DNA of 34,033 nucleotides from Deltaproteobacteria bacterium GWC2_65_14 (lineage in GTDB: Bacteria > Desulfobacterota > Deferrimicrobia > Deferrimicrobiales > Deferrimicrobiaceae). Below, piece by piece: positions 28,864 to 34,033 of this stretch. Where the stretch lies: contig MGPV01000002.1 of the NCBI GenBank assembly GCA_001797615.1, forward strand, positions 1 through 34,033, read 5' to 3'. The first letter of the stretch is position 1. Each line of letters begins with the position of its first letter. The position numbers and the translations under genes are program-made. Below the pieces are notes generated by a model. It was not told the DNA's origin, did not search any database, and was given only the letters and a program-made list of their open reading frames with translations.

Positions 28864-29644
28864 TCACCTCATCGCCGTTTTGAGCGACCGGACGAATCGC
28901 CGGAGGGCGTCCGGCCCGGTCCGCGAGGACCCGTGACGCTCCACGATTTGCACGCAGGCGCTTCCCACCACGACGGCGTCCGCCAGCCTTGCGGCGGAAC
29001 GCGCCATTGCCGGCGTGGAAACGCCGAACCCGATCGCCACCGGCAGCCGGGAATGTTTCCTCACCTCTCCTGCCCAGGCCGCCATTCCGGGAGGAAAGGA
29101 CTTCCGGACCCCCGTGATCCCAGTCACCGAGATCATATACAGGAATCCGGACCCCGACCGGGAGGCGCGTCGCACCCGCTCCGGGCCGCTTGTGGGAGCC
29201 ACCAGCGGAATCCAGTCCAGCCCGGCCCGTCTCGCCTCGGGGGCCATCTCGCCCGATTCCTCCACCGGGAGGTCCACGACGAGAACCCCGTCCGCGCCCG
29301 CCCGCACGGCGTCCCTGCAGAATGCCCCGACCCCGTAGCGGAGAAAGGGGTTGTAGTACCCGAACAGCACCGCGGGGGTTCCATGCCTCTCCCGGAACGA
29401 GGAAACCAGAGACAGCGCCCCTCCCACGGTCATCCCCGCGGCCAGCGCCCTTCCCGCGGCCGCCTGGATCGTCGGGCCGTCCGCCGTGGGATCCGAAAAC
29501 GGAATCCCCACCTCGATTATATCCGCTCCTCCTTCCGCCGCCGCGAAAATATATGCGAGAGAGCGGTCCGGGGCGGGGTCCCCCGCGGTCAGGTACACCA
29601 CCAGCGCTTTCCCCCCCGATCGCCGCAGCCCGGAGAAGAGATCC

Positions 29645-29658
<14 letters not shown>
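28864..29658 (-). CDS. trpA: Tryptophan synthase alpha chain
   Basis: The 264-residue TIM barrel keeps the catalytic Glu49 and Asp60 in [17 protein letters not shown], and the phosphate-binding GFGVSTP near the C-terminal side. It cleaves indole-3-glycerol phosphate to indole, channelled to TrpB. The ATG at 29658 lies inside the last codons of trpB (14-base overlap), as expected for partners of one complex. The C-terminus lies 6 bases ahead of accD. Confidence 0.97.
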
Positions 29659-30842
<1,184 letters not shown>

Positions 30843-30862
<20 letters not shown>

Positions 30863-31511
30863 TGCCGAATCCCCTCCTCGCATTCTCCACGAACCGCCGG
30901 ACCTTCCCGGGATCCTTCCTCCCCGGCGCTTCCTCGACCCCTCCGGCGACATCCACCCCGTAGGGCCGGGCGAGACGGATCGCCCTCTCGACGTTCTCCG
31001 GGGTGAGCCCTCCGGCCAGGAGCCACCGCTTTCCGGACTCCTCCCCCCCGAACCGGATCCGCGGCCCGCCGCATTCCTTTCCGAGCAATTCCCAGTCGAG
31101 GGGCTCTCCCGTTCCACCGTACGCCCCCGGGACGGCCGCGTCGAGAAGGAACGCCTCGCAGGGGTATCCCCGGAAGGAGGCCAGTCCTCCCGCCCCTCCC
31201 CAGTGCACCGCCTTCAGGAGACGGAAGGAAATCCGGGCCGCATCCTCGGCCGTTTCCTTCCCGGAGAGCTGGACCACCTCGATCCCGAGCGACCGGCAGA
31301 CCGCGCCGATCGTTTCGGGCCGTTCGTTCACGAACACTCCGACAGGAACCGCCTTCCCGCGGATCGCCTCCAGGATCGGGGCGGCCCGGTCCGCAGGAAC
31401 GTACCGGACCGACCCCGGGAAAAAATTGATTCCCACGGCGTCCGCCCCCGCCCCGCATGCGGTTTCCGCGTCCAGGGGGGAGGTGACCCCGCAGATCTTG
31501 ATCCGGAACAT
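30843..31511 (-). CDS. trpF: Phosphoribosylanthranilate isomerase
   Basis: The 222-residue TIM-barrel protein has the catalytic Cys7 in [18 protein letters not shown] and [14 protein letters not shown], followed by [16 protein letters not shown] with the conserved aspartate. It isomerises phosphoribosylanthranilate in tryptophan synthesis. GAGAGGAG abuts the ATG at 31511. It sits between the TrpB2-type gene (28-base gap) and trpB (20-base overlap). No fusion to trpC is present. Confidence 0.96.
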
Positions 31512-31539
31512 CTCCTCTCCGTCCCCTCCCCCGGGGGGG

Positions 31540-32898
31540 TTATGCCCCGACGTTCGGCAGCCGGGCCAGCGCCTCCCGGATCTGGCTTTCCGGGTGCTCG
31601 TGATCCACGAGCCGGCCGGCCAGGAAGTCGTCGTAGGCCGCCAGGTCGAAGAACCCGTGCCCGCTCAGGTTGAACAGGATCGTCTTCGCCTTTCCCTCCT
31701 CGTCGGCGCGTTTCGCCTCCACGATCGCCGAGTGGACGGCGTGGGCCGACTCCGGCGCGGGAAGGAGACCCTCCGAGCGGGCGAAGGTCAGCGCGCTCTC
31801 GAAGACCACGATCTGCGGGTAGGCCTGGGCCTCGATCAGCCCTTCGTGGCAGAGCTGGCTCACCAGGGGAGAGTCGCCGTGGTACCGAAGCCCGCCGGCG
31901 TGGATCCCGGCCGGTACGAAATCGTGCCCCAGGGTGTACATCTTCACCAGGGGGGTCAGCTTCGCGGTGTCGCCGAAGTCGTAGGCGTAGACCCCCTTGG
32001 TCAGGGTCGGACAGGAGGCGGGTTCCACGGCGATCACCCGGGGGTTCCTGGATCCGGCGATCTTGTCCCGCAGGAAGGGGAACCCGATCCCGGCCATGTT
32101 GCTTCCCCCGCCGCAGCATCCGATCACCACGTCCGGGTAGGCGTTCGCGATCTTCATCTGCTCGACGCACTCCAGCCCGATCACCGTCTGGTGGAGCAGA
32201 ACATGGTTCAGCACCGACCCGAGGGAGTAGCTGGTGTCCTCGCGGGTCGCGGCATCCTCGACCGCCTCGCTGATCGCGATCCCGAGGGAGCCCGGCGAAT
32301 CCGGGTTCGCAGCCAGGATCTGCCGACCGGACTGGGTGTCCGTGCTCGGGGAGGGGACGACCGTCGCTCCGAAGGACTCCATGAGCATCCGGCGGTAAGG
32401 CTTCTGGTGGTAGCTGACCTTCACCATGTAGACTTTCGCCTCGAGGCCGAAGAAGCAGGCGCCAAGCGCCAGCGCCGACCCCCACTGCCCCGCGCCCGTC
32501 TCGGTGGCGATCCGCTTCCGACCGGCCATCTTGTTGTAGAAGGCCTGCGGGATGGAGGTGTTCGGCTTGTGGCTCCCCGCGGGGCTGTTCCCTTCGTACT
32601 TGTAGAAGATCTTCGATTTCGTCCCGATCGCCTGCTCGAGCCGGGTCGCCCGGTACATCGGGGTCGGCCTCCACAGCGCGTAGATCTTCCGGACCTCCTC
32701 CGGGATCGGGATGTGCCGCTGGGACGACACCTCCTGCTCGATGAGCGCCATCGGGAAGAGCGGGAGCAGGTCGTCCGGGGTGACCGGCTTCCCGGTGCCC
32801 GGGTGCAGGACGGGCGCCGGAGGGTTGGGCATGTCGGCCATGATGTTGTACCAGGTCTTCGGGATTTCCGAGTCCTTCAGGACGATCTTCGTTTCCAT
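31540..32898 (-). CDS. trpB2: TrpB2-type tryptophan synthase beta-like protein
   Basis: This 452-residue protein is longer than TrpB1 and belongs to the TrpB-like (TrpB2) group: an N-terminal extension of about 60 residues, [13 protein letters not shown] at 76-88, the PLP lysine at 111 in PAGSHKPN, and [12 protein letters not shown] from 133 with the catalytic glutamate. TrpB2 enzymes make tryptophan from indole and serine without a stable TrpA complex and may salvage indole. AAGGAGGGA precedes the ATG at 32898, which overlaps trpC by 22 bases. The paired presence of both TrpB types in the same operon is notable. Substrate other than indole is not excluded. Confidence 0.95.
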   Translation of the reverse strand: METKIVLKDSEIPKTWYNIMADMPNPPAPVLHPGTGKPVTPDDLLPLFPMALIEQEVSSQRHIPIPEEVRKIYALWRPTPMYRATRLEQAIGTKSKIFYKYEGNSPAGSHKPNTSIPQAFYNKMAGRKRIATETGAGQWGSALALGACFFGLEAKVYMVKVSYHQKPYRRMLMESFGATVVPSPSTDTQSGRQILAANPDSPGSLGIAISEAVEDAATREDTSYSLGSVLNHVLLHQTVIGLECVEQMKIANAYPDVVIGCCGGGSNMAGIGFPFLRDKIAGSRNPRVIAVEPASCPTLTKGVYAYDFGDTAKLTPLVKMYTLGHDFVPAGIHAGGLRYHGDSPLVSQLCHEGLIEAQAYPQIVVFESALTFARSEGLLPAPESAHAVHSAIVEAKRADEEGKAKTILFNLSGHGFFDLAAYDDFLAGRLVDHEHPESQIREALARLPNVGA

Positions 32899-33719
32899 TC
32901 GCTTCCCTCCTTTTCCCGTTCCGGTGGTATGGCTTCCAGCAAGAGATTCCGTATCGCAAGGGCCGGGTCTTTCGCGCGGACCAGCGCCTCTCCCACGAGG
33001 AAGGCGTCGGCCCCCAGTTGCATGAAGCGGCGGACATCGCCCGCCGAGGAGATCCCGCTCTCGACGACCCGGATCGCCCCGACCGGAACCTTCGGAAGAA
33101 GCCGCTCCGAGGTGCGGAGGTCGACCCGCAGGGTCGCCAGGTCCCGGTTGTTGATCCCCACGATCGTCGCGCCCGCATCCGCGGCGATCGCCAGCTCCTC
33201 CTCGTCGTGCACCTCGACCAGGGGCTCCATCCCATACTCCCTGGCCGCCCGGACCATCCTCCCGGTATTGGTCCGAAGCACCGCGACGATCAGCAGCGCC
33301 ATGTCGGCCCCGTGCGCCCGGGCTTCGGCCAGCATATACTCGTCGAGCAGGAAGTCCTTCCTCAGCACGGGGGTTTCTCCCGAGGCCGCGGAGGCGGCCT
33401 GAAGATCGGCCAGGCTCCCCCCGAAGAACCGGCTCTCGGTCAGTACCGACACCGCGCATGCCCCGGCTTCCGCGTAGAGCCTGGTGGTGGAAGCGGCATC
33501 CAGTTCCTTGCGGATCCACCCCTTCGACGGGGAGGCCCGCTTCACCTCCGCGATGATCCCGGGCCGCCGGGTCAGCCGGGTCCGGATCTCCCGCCGGGGT
33601 CCCATTTCCCCCGCCCGCCTCACCAGATCCGAAAAGGGGACGACCTTCTTCCTTCCGTCGAGATCTTTTCGGACGCCGGCGACGATCTCCTCAAGATGTT
33701 TGGATATTCCTTTTTTCAT
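32877..33719 (-). CDS. trpC: Indole-3-glycerol phosphate synthase
   Basis: The 280-residue TIM barrel has [13 protein letters not shown] with Lys60, [13 protein letters not shown] at 118-130 including the catalytic Lys121, GINNRDL, and VVESGI. It cyclises carboxyphenylaminodeoxyribulose phosphate to indole-3-glycerol phosphate. The ATG at 33719 overlaps the trpD stop (ATGA); no good ribosome binding site precedes it, so coupling to trpD is likely. The C-terminal 20 residues are rich in charged residues and overlap the TrpB2-type gene. Confidence 0.97.
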   Translation of the reverse strand: MKKGISKHLEEIVAGVRKDLDGRKKVVPFSDLVRRAGEMGPRREIRTRLTRRPGIIAEVKRASPSKGWIRKELDAASTTRLYAEAGACAVSVLTESRFFGGSLADLQAASAASGETPVLRKDFLLDEYMLAEARAHGADMALLIVAVLRTNTGRMVRAAREYGMEPLVEVHDEEELAIAADAGATIVGINNRDLATLRVDLRTSERLLPKVPVGAIRVVESGISSAGDVRRFMQLGADAFLVGEALVRAKDPALAIRNLLLEAIPPEREKEGSEWKRRSS

Positions 33720-34033
33720 AAGGAGTTCACACCAAGAATTGAAAGAAACGCTTCAAGCTTCATCAGGGCCGTTCCGCTGTCGATGGATCGCTCCGCGGCG
33801 GCGATCCCCTCGCGGATATCCTCCGCCTTCCCCCCCGCCACGATCGCGAATGCGGCGTTGAGCACCACCGACTGGCGGGCAGGGCCGGGGACGCCCGAGA
33901 GCACATCCCTCAGGATCGCGGCGTTCTGCGAGGGATCCCCTCCCCGGATCGACTGGAGCGGGACATACGGAAAGCCCACGGAGGCCGGATCGAACAGGTA
34001 GCGCCGGACCGATCCCTCCCGGACTTCCCAGAC
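33716..34033 (-). CDS. trpD: Anthranilate phosphoribosyltransferase (C-terminal part; 5' end outside window)
   Basis: An open frame of 105 residues plus stop runs in from the right edge. It reads like the TrpD C-terminal domain: FDPASVGFP, GGDPSQNAAILRDVLSG with the conserved glycine-rich turn, and VVLNAAFAIVAGG. TrpD transfers phosphoribosyl from PRPP to anthranilate. Its position directly before trpC (4-base overlap) confirms the call. The PRPP-binding N-terminal two thirds are not visible, so nothing can be said about fusion to trpG. Confidence 0.92.
   Translation of the reverse strand, partial: VWEVREGSVRRYLFDPASVGFPYVPLQSIRGGDPSQNAAILRDVLSGVPGPARQSVVLNAAFAIVAGGKAEDIREGIAAAERSIDSGTALMKLEAFLSILGVNSL

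Noticed and set aside
31512-31539. C- and G-runs between the TrpB2-type gene and trpF as a terminator or quadruplex
   Set aside because: The gap is only 28 bases, has no T-run and too few G-tracts on one strand; the purine-rich part serves as a ribosome binding site.

Overview
The window is one uninterrupted block of 31 protein-coding genes, all on the minus strand, so the map is best read from high to low coordinates. Base composition is strongly G+C-rich. The genes point to an anaerobic Gram-negative bacterium: a lipopolysaccharide export porin (lptD), a ferredoxin-type 2-oxoacid oxidoreductase, a 2-hydroxyacyl-CoA dehydratase-like iron-sulfur protein, and a threonine cluster with an ApgM-like protein where a homoserine kinase would be expected. 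This mix, and the Geobacter-like clustering of pyr, hom/thrC and lep genes, suggests a deltaproteobacterial (Desulfobacterota-type) lineage. That assignment is an inference from gene content, not from a marker search.

Layout in transcription order. (1) 34033-28864: tryptophan genes trpD (5' end outside the window), trpC, a TrpB2-type synthase gene, trpF, trpB and trpA. (2) 28857-20150: accD, folC, lptD, rfbD, a GalE-like epimerase, lepA and lepB, covering fatty-acid, folate and envelope synthesis plus translation and secretion. (3) 20141-20011: the only clear transcription-control region, with a strong sigma-70-type promoter, a PyrR-type RNA binding loop and an intrinsic terminator, directly ahead of pyrR. 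(4) 19970-10649: the pyrimidine operon pyrR-pyrB-pyrC-carA-carB, then recG. (5) 10597-5793: an AlaC-type aminotransferase, hom, thrC and an ApgM-like protein (the proposed alternative homoserine kinase), a threonine pathway unit. (6) 5782-4404: a YbgC-type thioesterase and the class II fructose bisphosphatase glpX. (7) 4398-2: a four-subunit 2-oxoacid:ferredoxin oxidoreductase (delta, alpha, beta, gamma), an XRE-cupin regulator, and an HgdB/BcrC-like protein that runs off the left edge.

Most neighbouring genes overlap by 4-22 bases or are separated by under 10 bases, so translational coupling looks general. No stretch over 180 bases lacks a gene. I saw no tRNA, rRNA, insertion sequence, CRISPR array, pseudogene or plus-strand gene. 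Long open frames on the plus strand are antisense shadows of the G+C-rich coding sequence.

Most of the window is ordinary core metabolism. The parts most worth attention are the PyrR attenuator with three mutually exclusive RNA pairings visible by eye, the ApgM-like protein in place of thrB, the paired TrpB types in one operon, and the oxidoreductase/regulator/dehydratase module at the left end.
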